Shown here piece by piece: positions 36,016 through 46,213 of a stretch of 64,000 nt of DNA; position 1 is the first letter of the stretch; every line of letters begins with the position of its first letter. The notes below the pieces were generated by a model. The model was not told where the DNA came from, did no database searches, and saw only the letters and a program-made list of their open reading frames with translations. The DNA lies in contig SYEV01000049.1 of NCBI GenBank assembly GCA_005800655.1, positions 1 to 64,000 of the forward strand, read 5' to 3'. Origin of the DNA: Bacteroidota bacterium. Lineage in GTDB: Bacteria > Bacteroidota > Bacteroidia > Chitinophagales > Chitinophagaceae. The position numbers and the translations under genes are program-made.

Positions 36016-37863
36016 ATGAGTGATGAGATCAAACACGAATGCGGCCTTGCTTACATTCGTTTAAGAAAGCCCTTTTCTTATTATCTTCAACAAAGAGGAA
36101 CGGTAACCTACGGCTTAAATAAGCTGTATCTTTTGATGGAAAAGCAACACAACCGCGGGCAGGATGGGGCAGGATTAGCCACTTTAAAATTAAATATTGA
36201 ACCCGGGAATCCTTTTTTATGTCGTTTGCGTAGCAACGCACAACAACCCATTGCTGATTTATTTTACAAAATTGGTTTAGAAATTCAAGAGCTCGAAAAA
36301 TTTCAACCAGATATTACCAAACATCCTGGATTAATGAAAGGTCACTTGCCTTTTATGGGTGAAATATTATTGGGACATTTAAGGTATGGCACACAAGGAA
36401 AAAATAATATTGAATTTTGTCATCCGTTTATAAAAAGAAATTTAGTCCCTGCTAAAAATTTAGCACTTGCGGGAAATTTTAATTTAGTCAATACAGAGGA
36501 ATTATACCAACACATCAATGTAACGCCTGGCACTTTTGAAAAAGAAAGTGATTTGGCAGCGATGATGGAAGTGGTTCATTATTTTTTGGAGAAGGAAGAA
36601 CATATCAATCCGAATAATCCCAATATTGTCAATGTACTAAAAAATGCGGTTCCTTTATTTGATGGTGGATTTACAGTTGGAGGGTTGTTAGGTAATGGCT
36701 ATAGCTTTATTATGCGTGATGCGCATGGCATACGACCTGCCTATTATTATATTGATGATGAAGTAATTGTAGCTGCGAGTGAGCGTGCTGCTATCCGAAC
36801 TACTTTTAATGTTGCTGAAAATGAAGTATTGGAGTTGATGCCAGGTATGGCATTGATTGTGGATGATCATGGCAAATATACCATTGAACAAATAGTTACT
36901 CCAAAGGAAAGAAGGGCTTGCTCATTTGAGCGCATCTATTTTTCAAGAGGAAGCGATGAAAAAATTTATCGCGAAAGAATTGCCTTAGGCAATCATTTAA
37001 GTGTAAGAGTATTAGATCGTATTGAAAAGGATTTGAAAAACACCATCTTCTCCTATATACCCAATACCGCCGAAGTTGCTTTTTATGGTTTAGTAAAAGG
37101 CATGGAGGAATACTTAAATAAAATTAAGGTGGAGCGAATTTTGAGTTGGGGAAATGAGGTGGATCCAGAAAAACTGGAGGCCATGGTGAATCGAAAAATA
37201 AGACAGGAAAAAATAGCGATTAAGGATGTTAAATTAAGAACTTTCATTACAGATGATGCCAATAGAAACGAAATGGTACAACATGTTTATGATATTACTT
37301 ATGGCACCGTTCGCAAAGATGAAGATACCTTAGTGGTCATTGATGATAGCATTGTTCGTGGTACTACGCTAAAGGAAAGTATTATTAAAATGCTTGCGCG
37401 TTTATCCCCTAAAAAAATTATTGTGGTTTCGTCTGCGCCACAAATTAGGTACCCTGATTGTTATGGAATTGATATGAGCAAAATGGGCGATTTTATTGCA
37501 TTTAGAGCGGTGATTGCTTTGCTCAATGAAACAGGTAAGTCAAATGTAATTACGGATGTATTACAGAAAATAAAAGCCCTTGAAGCAAAAGGGGAGTTGC
37601 ATTCTGAAAATGTGGTACGTCAATTATACAAACCATTCACTCCGGAAGAAATTTCAGATAAAATAGCGCAGTTAATTACGCCAGAAAATTTCAGCATTCC
37701 AGTGGAAGTTATTTATCAAACCATCGAGGATTTGCATTTATGTTGCCCAACCAACACAGGTGATTGGTATTTTACAGGTAACTATCCTACACCAGGCGGT
37801 AACAAAGTTTGTAACAAAGCTTTTGTTAACTATATGGAAGGTAAAAATGTAAGAGGGTATTAG
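36016..37863 (+). CDS. PurF-like amidophosphoribosyltransferase (long Bacteroidota form)
   Basis: A 615-residue two-domain enzyme. The N-terminal glutaminase has C9 as the expected nucleophile (HECGLAYIRL) and MEKQHNRGQDGAG. The C-terminal half has the PRPP-binding loop VVIDDSIVRGTTLKES. PurF makes 5-phosphoribosylamine in purine synthesis. The protein is about 100 residues longer than standard PurF and lacks the usual short propeptide, so it may be a paralogue. It starts 12 bases after the SurA-like gene. Confidence 0.8.
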   Translation: MSDEIKHECGLAYIRLRKPFSYYLQQRGTVTYGLNKLYLLMEKQHNRGQDGAGLATLKLNIEPGNPFLCRLRSNAQQPIADLFYKIGLEIQELEKFQPDITKHPGLMKGHLPFMGEILLGHLRYGTQGKNNIEFCHPFIKRNLVPAKNLALAGNFNLVNTEELYQHINVTPGTFEKESDLAAMMEVVHYFLEKEEHINPNNPNIVNVLKNAVPLFDGGFTVGGLLGNGYSFIMRDAHGIRPAYYYIDDEVIVAASERAAIRTTFNVAENEVLELMPGMALIVDDHGKYTIEQIVTPKERRACSFERIYFSRGSDEKIYRERIALGNHLSVRVLDRIEKDLKNTIFSYIPNTAEVAFYGLVKGMEEYLNKIKVERILSWGNEVDPEKLEAMVNRKIRQEKIAIKDVKLRTFITDDANRNEMVQHVYDITYGTVRKDEDTLVVIDDSIVRGTTLKESIIKMLARLSPKKIIVVSSAPQIRYPDCYGIDMSKMGDFIAFRAVIALLNETGKSNVITDVLQKIKALEAKGELHSENVVRQLYKPFTPEEISDKIAQLITPENFSIPVEVIYQTIEDLHLCCPTNTGDWYFTGNYPTPGGNKVCNKAFVNYMEGKNVRGY

Positions 37864-37870
37864 CGTCTAA

Positions 37871-38935
37871 TTATACGCGGTAGCAAATAGCATTGATATT
37901 CATACCTGCACCCACGGATGCAAAAATGACAATATCACCTTTATGTAACTGGTGCTCCTTGTATTTTCCTCTTTTAACTAAGTCATATAAGGTGGGGATG
38001 GTGGCTACTGAACTATTTCCCAAATCATGAATACTCATGGGCATTACATTTTCTGGAACTATTCTTATATCATATAACTTAAACAAGGCCTTAATAAAGC
38101 CTTCATCCATTTTTTCATTGGCTTGGTGTAAAAAGAATTTTTTTACACCAAGTATATCTACGCCCGCTTTCTCAATACATTCCTTCATCGCTAATGGAAC
38201 ATTTTTGATTGCATATTCATATACTTTTCTACCTTTCATTTTAATATACCTTGTTGCTTCATCCCCTTCCGGATGGTAGGATTTACCCAAGTATAAAAAA
38301 TAGGTTTCGTCTACACAATGGCTTTGCACACTCGATGCTAAAATACCACTGTTGGTATTTGTATCTTCTTCTACAATACATGCGCCAGCGCCATCGCTAA
38401 AAATCATGCTATCTCTGTCATGACTATCTACGACTCTGCTTAAAGTTTCAGCACCAATCACTAAGCAACGCTTTGCCATACCTGATTTAATAAATGAATC
38501 CGCTTGTATCACACCTTGTATCCATCCTGGGCAACCAAATAAAATATCATAAGCTACACAATTTGGATTTTTAATACCTAGATGGTGCTTTACCCTTGAA
38601 GCAAGTGCTGGAATGGTATCTGTTTGAATAGTCCCTGGCAACACATCTCCAAAATTATGTGCTACAATAATTTGATCAATGGTTTCTGGATCAATGCCTG
38701 CATCTTGAATTGCTAATTCGGCCGCTTTGCTTGCCATTTCAGAGGTATTCATATTCTCTTCAGCATACCTACGCTCGTAAATACCAGTAATATCTTTAAA
38801 TTTTTCAACTATTTCTGCATTGGGTGTTTTAATTAACATGCCATCCTCTCCATAAAAAGTATTTTCAGCAAATGCTAGGTTTGTTTTTACGATGCTCGGT
38901 ATGTAACTGCCTGTTCCGCTGATGATGGTTGCCAT
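37871..38935 (-). CDS. 3-oxoacyl-ACP synthase III family protein
   Basis: A 354-residue thiolase-fold condensing enzyme. The catalytic triad is visible: C135 (ILFGCPGWIQG), a His in FFLHQANEKMD and an Asn in HDLGNSSVATIPTL. It resembles FabH but is longer by about 25 residues and could make a specialised lipid. It lies 59 bases downstream of the mannose-1-P guanylyltransferase gene on the same strand. It is convergent to the PurF-like gene with a 7-base gap. Confidence 0.85.
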   Translation of the reverse strand: MATIISGTGSYIPSIVKTNLAFAENTFYGEDGMLIKTPNAEIVEKFKDITGIYERRYAEENMNTSEMASKAAELAIQDAGIDPETIDQIIVAHNFGDVLPGTIQTDTIPALASRVKHHLGIKNPNCVAYDILFGCPGWIQGVIQADSFIKSGMAKRCLVIGAETLSRVVDSHDRDSMIFSDGAGACIVEEDTNTNSGILASSVQSHCVDETYFLYLGKSYHPEGDEATRYIKMKGRKVYEYAIKNVPLAMKECIEKAGVDILGVKKFFLHQANEKMDEGFIKALFKLYDIRIVPENVMPMSIHDLGNSSVATIPTLYDLVKRGKYKEHQLHKGDIVIFASVGAGMNINAICYRV

Positions 38936-38994
38936 GGGGGTACTTTTAATTAAGCAATTTTGTATTTAGCTAAGGTAGGTTTAAAAATAATAGG

Positions 38995-40080
38995 TTAAAT
39001 GTACTTATCCCCTTTATGTCTTTTTACTTCAGCTACATATTCTTTTATGGATTGTTCTTTTTCTTTACTGCAAATAAGCAATACATCTTTGGTATCTACT
39101 ATAATAAAATCATCCAAACCCTGCACCACCACCAATTTATCCTTAGGTGCGTTAATCATGCACTTAGTAGCATCAATCACAATTACATTATCCGAAGCTA
39201 CTGCATTACCAAAATAATCTTTTTCAATATTTTCATACGCACTATTCCAGGTACCTAAATCACTCCAGCCAAAACTAGATGGAATCACAAATACATTATC
39301 TGCCTTTTCCATGATCGCTATATCAATGGAGATATTCGTACACTGCGGGTAAATTTTTTGAATGGCCTTTGCTTCCTCAGGTGTATTAAAATACTGTTTT
39401 TCTTGATCAAACAATTCATACATTTCTGTTTGATTTTTTTCAAAAGCACTTAGTATCGTAGCTACTTTCCAAGCAAAAATTCCTGCGTTCCATAAAAAGT
39501 CACCACTTGCTAAAAAGGATTCGGCAATTTCCAAATCGGGTTTTTCTGTGAATGTTTTTACTTTATAAATTCCATGGGCTACTTCAAGTCCTTCATATTG
39601 TATATAGCCATAACCCGTATTTGGGTGGGTTGGTTTTATACCCAGCGTTGCTAAGGCTTTTATATTGGCTACAAAGTCAAGTGCTTGCAAACTAATTTTT
39701 TCAAAACTAGCTTCTTCTAAAATTAAATGATCACTAGGCGCTACAATAAAACAAGCTTCCGGATCAATTTGCGCCAACTTAAATGAAATATAGGCAATAC
39801 AGGGGGCTGTATTTTTTTTGCTAGGCTCAGCTAAAATATTTTCAACAGGCAGGTTGGGCAATTGTTTTTTTACAATGTCAACATATTCTTCTGAAGTTAC
39901 AATGAATATATTTTCTTCAGGAATGAATTTTGTATACCTGTCATAGGTCCATTGTATTAATGTTTTGCCTGTATTTAATACATCTAAAAATTGCTTTGGA
40001 AAAGAGGTCCTACTCATAGGCCAAAACCTACTTCCAATACCTCCAGCCATGATAGCAACATAATGATGTTTGTTCTTCAT
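38995..40080 (-). CDS. manC: mannose-1-phosphate guanylyltransferase
   Basis: A 361-residue nucleotidyltransferase that makes GDP-mannose. Signature AGGIGSRFWPMSRTSFPKQFLDVL gives the nucleotide loop and the FPKQF motif; EKPD and FGWSDLGTW also fit. The ATG at 40080 is chosen since the 13 upstream residues in the frame are not family-like. No C-terminal phosphomannose isomerase domain is present. Between the KdsD-like and KAS III-like genes; likely for surface polysaccharide. Confidence 0.9.
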   Translation of the reverse strand: MKNKHHYVAIMAGGIGSRFWPMSRTSFPKQFLDVLNTGKTLIQWTYDRYTKFIPEENIFIVTSEEYVDIVKKQLPNLPVENILAEPSKKNTAPCIAYISFKLAQIDPEACFIVAPSDHLILEEASFEKISLQALDFVANIKALATLGIKPTHPNTGYGYIQYEGLEVAHGIYKVKTFTEKPDLEIAESFLASGDFLWNAGIFAWKVATILSAFEKNQTEMYELFDQEKQYFNTPEEAKAIQKIYPQCTNISIDIAIMEKADNVFVIPSSFGWSDLGTWNSAYENIEKDYFGNAVASDNVIVIDATKCMINAPKDKLVVVQGLDDFIIVDTKDVLLICSKEKEQSIKEYVAEVKRHKGDKYI

Positions 40081-40138
40081 ATCTAATTTAATTATTTTTA
40101 TTCGTGTGCAATTAAACACACTGAATTGCTAGTTAATT

Positions 40139-41101
40139 TTATAAAATTCCTTCTTTCATTAAGTCATGAATATGAATCATGCCTATGTATTGATGATTAT
40201 CAGCAACGATTAATTGGCTGATGTCCTTTTGTTCCATAATTGCTAAAGCTTCCACTGCTAATGCATTAGGCGCAATAGTCGCAGGGTTGGTGTGATAAAT
40301 ATCTTCTGCGGTTAAGTTTTGAATATTATCATGTTGTTCTAACATACGGCGAATATCACCATCAGTAATAATACCTATTACTTTATTGTTTTCATCTGTA
40401 ATCACCGTTGCACCCATTCTATTTTTTGATATATCAATAATGACTTCTTTTATTTTTGCTTCTTTTTTCACAGCAGGCTTACTATTGGAGTCTGCTAAAT
40501 TTTGGGTGGTTAAGGTAAGTTTCTTTCCTAAGTTGCCCCCTGGATGAAATTGCGCAAACTGTGTAACGCTAAATTGTTTTAATTCCATCAAGCAAACTGC
40601 AATAATATCACCCATGACCATTTGCGCGGTGGTGGAGGAGGTAGGCGCTAGGTTGTTGATGCAGGCCTCTTTTGTAACAGTCGTATCTACAATTAAATCC
40701 GCATTGGTGGCCAAATAACTTTGCTTATTACCTACCATGCCAATAATGGTATTCCCAAATTGTTTTACTAACTGAACTAAATTTTTTATTTCGGGACTTT
40801 CTCCACTTTTGCTAATGATTAATACAATATCATTGGCTTGTATCATTCCTGAATCTCCATGTATTGCTTCGGCAGCGTGTAAGAATAATGCGGGTGTACC
40901 CGTTGAATTAAAAGTGGCCACCATTTTTTGAGCGATAATGGCACTTTTTCCAATACCACTGATCACCAGTCTTCCTTTGCTATTTAAAATGGCAGTGACT
41001 GCCTTTTCGAACGAGGCGTCGATGTATTTATTTAATTCAACCAAAGCTTCAGATTCTATAGCTAATGCTTTTTTTGCAATGGTTATAATGTTTTCTTTCA
41101 T
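40139..41101 (-). CDS. kdsD: arabinose-5-phosphate isomerase (KpsF/GutQ family)
   Basis: A 320-residue sugar isomerase: SIS domain (about 30-180, with GIGKSAIIAQKMVATFNSTG and SKSGESPEIKNL) followed by two CBS domains (about 205-320, with GIITDGDIRRML). It converts ribulose 5-phosphate to arabinose 5-phosphate for KDO of LPS. First gene of a probable minus-strand run kdsD-manC-KAS III, with a promoter at 41181-41213. Confidence 0.9.
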   Translation of the reverse strand: MKENIITIAKKALAIESEALVELNKYIDASFEKAVTAILNSKGRLVISGIGKSAIIAQKMVATFNSTGTPALFLHAAEAIHGDSGMIQANDIVLIISKSGESPEIKNLVQLVKQFGNTIIGMVGNKQSYLATNADLIVDTTVTKEACINNLAPTSSTTAQMVMGDIIAVCLMELKQFSVTQFAQFHPGGNLGKKLTLTTQNLADSNSKPAVKKEAKIKEVIIDISKNRMGATVITDENNKVIGIITDGDIRRMLEQHDNIQNLTAEDIYHTNPATIAPNALAVEALAIMEQKDISQLIVADNHQYIGMIHIHDLMKEGIL

Positions 41102-41180
41102 ATTTGATTTTAGCTACTGGAATGCGCTGCCTTTATCAAGGCGGGATAATATGTTAAAATGCTTGTCAGTTCCAGCCGCA

Positions 41181-41213
41181 CAAAGTTAACGTTTCAATTA
41201 GTTTACAGCTCAA
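41181..41213 (-). promoter_or_regulatory. promoter of kdsD (minus strand)
   Basis: On the minus strand TTG (41213-41211) and TAACTTTG (41188-41181) are 22 bases apart, matching the Bacteroidota consensus. The leader to the kdsD ATG is about 75 bases. The remaining part of the 239-base gap up to recQ shows no clear plus-strand promoter. Confidence 0.55.
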
Positions 41214-41340
41214 TTTTTAATAAAATGCTAAAAAAGGTACTTTAAAAAAAAATGCCCACCATTTGAACCTTTCTTGCCATATTTTCGTTAACTTAAACGT
41301 ACTGTAGTTTATACAAAAGATTGATTTTAAGATAATTATA

Positions 41341-43596
41341 ATGGCGACCACTAAAAAAACGATATCTAAGACCTCCAAAGCAATAAAAAATGACCGATCC
41401 ATTGATAAAGCTGCCCTTTTAACCGCCTTATCCAACAATTTTGGGTTCTCTGATTTTAAAGGCACACAGGAGGCGGCAATCATGTCCTTAATGAGTGGCC
41501 GCGACACTTTTGTAATCATGCCTACAGGCGGTGGCAAAAGTTTATGCTATCAGTTACCTGCATTGGTACTTCCTGGTTGTGCCATTGTGGTTTCTCCATT
41601 GATTGCCCTAATGAAAAATCAAGTGGATTTGGTTCGGGGTTATAGTGAAAATGAAGAGGTTGCCCATTTTTTAAATTCCTCATTAAATAAAGGGCAAATT
41701 AAAACCGTTAAAGAGGATTTGTTAAGTGGAAAAACAAAGTTATTATATGTCGCACCTGAAACTTTAACCAAACAAGAAAACTTAGATTTTTTTAGTGATT
41801 TGAATATTTCCTTTTTTGCTGTGGATGAAGCGCATTGTATTTCAGAATGGGGGCATGATTTTAGACCAGAATACCGACGCTTAAAAGAGATGATGGAGGA
41901 AATAAATGCAACTATTCCCATCATTGCACTCACTGCAACGGCGACACCAAAAGTGCAAAGTGATATTGTTAAAAATTTAGCATTGCGTGATCCAGAAGTA
42001 CTTATCTCTTCCTTTAATCGTGCTAATTTATATTATGAAGTACAGCCTAAAACAAAAAAGGAAGTTACTGTAAAAAGTATCGTAAAATATATTTCTGGAC
42101 ATAAAGGGAAAAGCGGCATTATTTATACCTTAAATCGAAAGACGACAGAGGAGCTGGCTGATTTATTATTAGCAAACAATATTAAAGCAGTGGCTTATCA
42201 TGCTAGGTTAGATCAAAAGTTGAGGGCATCAAGACAGGATCAATTCTTAAATGAAGATGTGCAGGTAATTGTTGCTACGATTGCGTTTGGTATGGGCATT
42301 GATAAACCAGATATTCGATTTGTGATACATTACAATATACCCAAATCCATTGAAAATTATTACCAAGAAACGGGTCGTGCAGGTCGAGATGGATTAGAGG
42401 GAAATTGTATTTTATATTATTCGCATAAAGATGTTTCTAAGTTAGAACACTTTTTAAAGGACAAGCCTTTAAGCGAGCGAGAAGTAGGTTCACAACTCAT
42501 TGACGAAACAGTTGCTTTTGCAGAAAGTGGTGTTTGTAGGCGCCGTAGTTTATTGCATTATTTTGGAGAGTCTTGGCCAGAAGAATATTGTGGTAATTGC
42601 GATAATTGTTTACACCCAAAGGAAAAAATTGCAGCCAAAGAACAGTTGGTTAATTTGTTACAAGTCATACAAGCTTTAGATGAAAGATTCGCTGCTGATT
42701 ATGTGGTGAAAATTATTTCGGGAGAATATATCCCGCAAATTGGCTTATATCGACATGAAAAATTGCCGGTGTTTGGGATTGGAAAAGACTATGATAATTT
42801 ATTTTGGAATAGCATGATTCGTCAAGCAATGCTTGAACAAATAATAGAAAAAGATATTGAAGAGTATGGTTTATTAAAAGTGACAGCGAAAGGAAAAAAA
42901 TATTTAAAAAAGCCAACTCCATTCAACATAACCTTGAACAATGTGTTTGATGAAAATGCGGAAGATGATGATAGCGAAAGTGAACCCACTGTTGGCGCTG
43001 CAGCGGATGACCGATTATTTGAAATGCTCAAAGGGTTACGCCAAACCGAAGCAAAAAAAATTGCTTTACCTCCTTTCGTGATTTTTTTAGAAAATTCCTT
43101 ACAGGATATGGCTACATTATATCCTACTACTTTAGAAGAGTTGGAAAGGTGTCAAGGCGTGAGTAAAGGAAAAGCCATCAAGTATGGTAAACCCTTTATT
43201 CAAATGATCGCCCAATATGTAACGGAAAATAATATTGAAAAACCGGATGACTTTATTATGCGTTCTGTTGCTAATAAATCAAATAATAAAATTTACATTA
43301 TTCAAAATGTAGATAAAAAAATTTCATTAGAAACCATTGCAAAAAACAAGGATTTAAAATTAGAGGCTTTGTTAGAAGAAATGGAAACGATTGCTGCTAG
43401 CGGTACAAAATTAAATTTGGATTACGCAATTGATGAATGGTTGGATGAATATGACCAAGCAGAAATTTTAGAATATTTTAAAAATTGCGATACTTCCTCT
43501 TTGCAAATTGCACAAGAAGAATTAAGTGAAAATGAATATAGTTGGGAGCAGCTTAAAATTATGCGCATTAAATTTTTAAGCGTAGTAGGAAATTAA
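41341..43596 (+). CDS. recQ: ATP-dependent DNA helicase RecQ
   Basis: A 751-residue 3'-5' helicase for recombination and repair. Walker A is MPTGGGKSLCYQLP, Walker B VDEAHCISEWGHDFRPEY, motif VI ETGRAGRDG. The RQC zinc-binding cysteines are at CRRRSLLHYFGESWPEEYCGNC (four Cys), then a winged helix, then an HRDC domain (about 555-640). A C-terminal extension of about 110 residues follows, common in Bacteroidota RecQ. Confidence 0.94.
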   Translation: MATTKKTISKTSKAIKNDRSIDKAALLTALSNNFGFSDFKGTQEAAIMSLMSGRDTFVIMPTGGGKSLCYQLPALVLPGCAIVVSPLIALMKNQVDLVRGYSENEEVAHFLNSSLNKGQIKTVKEDLLSGKTKLLYVAPETLTKQENLDFFSDLNISFFAVDEAHCISEWGHDFRPEYRRLKEMMEEINATIPIIALTATATPKVQSDIVKNLALRDPEVLISSFNRANLYYEVQPKTKKEVTVKSIVKYISGHKGKSGIIYTLNRKTTEELADLLLANNIKAVAYHARLDQKLRASRQDQFLNEDVQVIVATIAFGMGIDKPDIRFVIHYNIPKSIENYYQETGRAGRDGLEGNCILYYSHKDVSKLEHFLKDKPLSEREVGSQLIDETVAFAESGVCRRRSLLHYFGESWPEEYCGNCDNCLHPKEKIAAKEQLVNLLQVIQALDERFAADYVVKIISGEYIPQIGLYRHEKLPVFGIGKDYDNLFWNSMIRQAMLEQIIEKDIEEYGLLKVTAKGKKYLKKPTPFNITLNNVFDENAEDDDSESEPTVGAAADDRLFEMLKGLRQTEAKKIALPPFVIFLENSLQDMATLYPTTLEELERCQGVSKGKAIKYGKPFIQMIAQYVTENNIEKPDDFIMRSVANKSNNKIYIIQNVDKKISLETIAKNKDLKLEALLEEMETIAASGTKLNLDYAIDEWLDEYDQAEILEYFKNCDTSSLQIAQEELSENEYSWEQLKIMRIKFLSVVGN

Positions 43597-43681
43597 AAAT
43601 TTACAAAAACTGATTGTATTTTTATCCTAGTTGACGCGACTAGTCCCAATCATTTTGGAGAACAAAAATGACTACGCGTTG

Positions 43682-44737
43682 CTATTTATTACTATAATTT
43701 TCTCCATTACTTAAATAAGTATTAACTCTTTCCGCAACATTGTTACGAACGCTTAAATAAAATAAGTTATAATCTGCAAAGTGGTAGTTAGGTGTATTGT
43801 ATAAAAAATTTCCGAAAAACTTAGGCTTCTTTGTCCATAAGACACCTCCATGATTATATGCCCCTGCTACCTTTGGTGTAATTGCCTTGAAATTATATAA
43901 TACAGACCCAGTATTATCAACTCTATCAATTTGAGTTATTTTATCACTCCAGCTTAATGGGTTTGTTACTATAGAAACATATTTTTCCTTCATTATCCAT
44001 TCAGGGGTATAACCTTCTTTATAGGTTCTCCATGCACAGATGCAGCCTAATGAAGTGGGGGTAGCACATGGCTTCAATTGAACATAATCAGCGGGGTTAA
44101 TCGCCATTCCTACCACGTAAGCCGCAATTAATTTTTTTGCGAGTGTTTTATCATCAAAATATTCTTTTAATAATCTCATGGCATGAGTTGATCCCTGACT
44201 ATGTGATGCAATGATAATGGGCCTGCCATTATTTTCGTTTTTCATATAATAGTCAAATGCCGATTTTATATCCTGATAAGCTAATTCAAAAGCGGCTATT
44301 GCTTTTAGCGTATCAGCATGACCCACCGGTGAGTAACTTTTTATATGTGCTTGACGATATCTTGGTGCAAAAACACGACCAGCAATATTAAATACACTTG
44401 CTTGATTTAAAATGGCCGTATAATCAATTTGAATATTGGTTTTTATGTCTTTAAATGACCCATTCCATCCATAAGGCTTTGTCGTATCCAAATAGGTGGT
44501 GGGATGTAAGAAAAATACATCTACTTTATCATTGGGTTGGTATTGTTTCGCTAAAACAATAGGTAAGCTATCGGATGGATCCTTTTTATTTGGATGCGCA
44601 GCCCAGTAAATTAAATTGCCATACTCTGGTATATCATTGTACGCTTCCTTTTCATAAATCGGAGCATACTTAACATAATTATTTTGCGCACAACTACTTA
44701 ACAGAAGCAATAGGATGAAATAAAAGGGGAAACGCAT
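43682..44737 (-). CDS. DUF3089 family lipoprotein
   Basis: A 351-residue lipoprotein: signal peptide with lipobox LLSSC (C16), then a DUF3089 alpha/beta-hydrolase-like domain. The segment IIIASHSQGSTHAMRLL has the nucleophile-elbow Ser. VFFLHPTTYLD and the ending region fit DUF3089. Function unknown; probably an esterase-type envelope enzyme. Own promoter upstream. Confidence 0.8.
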   Translation of the reverse strand: MRFPFYFILLLLLSSCAQNNYVKYAPIYEKEAYNDIPEYGNLIYWAAHPNKKDPSDSLPIVLAKQYQPNDKVDVFFLHPTTYLDTTKPYGWNGSFKDIKTNIQIDYTAILNQASVFNIAGRVFAPRYRQAHIKSYSPVGHADTLKAIAAFELAYQDIKSAFDYYMKNENNGRPIIIASHSQGSTHAMRLLKEYFDDKTLAKKLIAAYVVGMAINPADYVQLKPCATPTSLGCICAWRTYKEGYTPEWIMKEKYVSIVTNPLSWSDKITQIDRVDNTGSVLYNFKAITPKVAGAYNHGGVLWTKKPKFFGNFLYNTPNYHFADYNLFYLSVRNNVAERVNTYLSNGENYSNK

Positions 44738-44769
44738 AATAGGAAGGATTAATGTATGATTGCTAAGTG

Positions 44770-44800
44770 CAAAGTTAATTTATATAAATGGCAATCACAA
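44770..44800 (-). promoter_or_regulatory. promoter of the DUF3089 gene (minus strand)
   Basis: On the minus strand TTG (44800-44798) and TAACTTTG (44777-44770) are 20 bases apart. The leader to the ATG at 44737 is about 30 bases. Confidence 0.55.
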
Positions 44801-44875
44801 CAACTTGGCTGGGGCGTGGGTATTTTTTATAGGGTGTATCTATAAAAACAATTAATTTTAAGTAAAACAAGGCTT

Positions 44876-46141
44876 TTGTATTTATTACGACATATCCCTT
44901 TTTTACGTGCTGTATTTAACTATAGCATTACTGCATTTGGCGGCCCACAGGTAGCGGTTGCGCTAATGCAAAACCGATTTGTTCAAAAGCGCAAAGATGT
45001 CACTTCGGAGGAATTACTAGAATACAATGCATTTTGTCAATTATTACCAGGTGCTTCCTCCACGCAAACCATTACTTTAATCGCCTATAAAAGAGGGGGG
45101 ACCTCCCTGGCCTTTTTAGCATTATTGGTATGGATTTTACCTGCTACTATTTTAATGACCTCCTTAGCTATTATTACAACGCATTTTGAATTAACGAATG
45201 GTTTAAAAAGTTTGGTATTACTCCAGCCGATGGCCATTGGATTTTTAGCCAGCGCGGGTTTATTGTTATACAAAAAAGCAATAAAAAGCACGATTACCTT
45301 TTTAATTTTTTTAGCGACCGCCATTCTCACTTATGTTGGATTTAAAACGCCTTGGACCATTCCTGTTATTATTGTGTTAGCAGGAATCGTAACTAATTTT
45401 AGTGGCAAAAGAATTCCCAATGACGGACCTCCACCTAAAAAAGTAAAATGGAGTGGCTTGTTTATTTTTCTTTTCTTATTTATTTTTGCTGGGTTTTTAT
45501 CTGAACAAGCAACACGTCAAAATTGGGAATATCGAAAAGCATTTAATTTATTTGAAAATAATTATCGATTTGGAAGTTTTGTTTTTGGTGGCGGCGATGT
45601 GCTAATACCTATGATGTATGAGCAATATGTAACCAGACCCAAATCGAATGCAGTTAAAAAAAATAAACGCGATGTTATAAAATTAACAAGTACTGAATTT
45701 TTAACGGGCTCTGGCTTTGTTAGAGCCATACCTGGTCCCATTTTTTCAATCGCAAGTTATACGGGTGCCGTCGCTTTAAAGGAAATGGGCATCCCAGGGC
45801 AGGTTTTGGGTGCAGTGATCGCCAGTATGGGCGTATTTTTACCTAGCTTTTTTATTGTGCTTTTTCTTTTCCCTTTGTGGCAGAAATTAAAAAAGTATGC
45901 AGTTTTTTATCGCTCTTTGGAAGGTATTTATGCAAGCATTGTGGGCATCATGATTGGGTCTACTTTTTATTTATTGAAGGATGTGGTCGTGCAATTACAA
46001 GTAGGTGATGCCATCCAATGGATTACCTTCCCTATTGTGTTTTTAGTAAGCACATGTTTATTGTATTATCAAAAGTTAGCACCGCAATGGATCGCTTTGA
46101 GTTGTGTTTGTATGGGTACGATATTTTATTTATTATCTTAA
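44876..46141 (+). CDS. chrA: chromate transporter (ChrA family)
   Basis: A 421-residue inner-membrane protein with two homologous CHR halves: the first with FNYSITAFGGPQVAVALM and LPGASSTQT, the second with RFGSFVFGGGDVLIPMM and FLTGSGFVRAIPGP. It expels chromate or related oxyanions. The start is TTG at 44876; the next ATG, at residue 31, would remove the conserved FGGP motif, and an in-frame stop lies at 44843. Confidence 0.85.
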   Translation: MYLLRHIPFLRAVFNYSITAFGGPQVAVALMQNRFVQKRKDVTSEELLEYNAFCQLLPGASSTQTITLIAYKRGGTSLAFLALLVWILPATILMTSLAIITTHFELTNGLKSLVLLQPMAIGFLASAGLLLYKKAIKSTITFLIFLATAILTYVGFKTPWTIPVIIVLAGIVTNFSGKRIPNDGPPPKKVKWSGLFIFLFLFIFAGFLSEQATRQNWEYRKAFNLFENNYRFGSFVFGGGDVLIPMMYEQYVTRPKSNAVKKNKRDVIKLTSTEFLTGSGFVRAIPGPIFSIASYTGAVALKEMGIPGQVLGAVIASMGVFLPSFFIVLFLFPLWQKLKKYAVFYRSLEGIYASIVGIMIGSTFYLLKDVVVQLQVGDAIQWITFPIVFLVSTCLLYYQKLAPQWIALSCVCMGTIFYLLS

Positions 46142-46197
46142 AAGGTAAAAACCTGTTAATTATAATACTGCTTTTACTATAATTATCAATCCTTTCA

Positions 46198-46205
46198 TAA
46201 GTTTG
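46198..46205 (+). promoter_or_regulatory. -7 element upstream of the regulatory-domain protein gene
   Basis: TAAGTTTG matches TAnnTTTG and ends 8 bases before the ATG at 46214. No TTG at normal distance was seen. Confidence 0.3.
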
Positions 46206-46213
46206 TAGTCCAT

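Noticed and set aside
41217-41537. 106-codon minus-strand frame before and inside recQ
   Set aside because: It overlaps the well-supported recQ start and shows no protein features.
43627-43643. CTAGT-N7-ACTAG inverted repeat between recQ and the DUF3089 gene
   Set aside because: Only 5-base arms and no T-run; likely chance.
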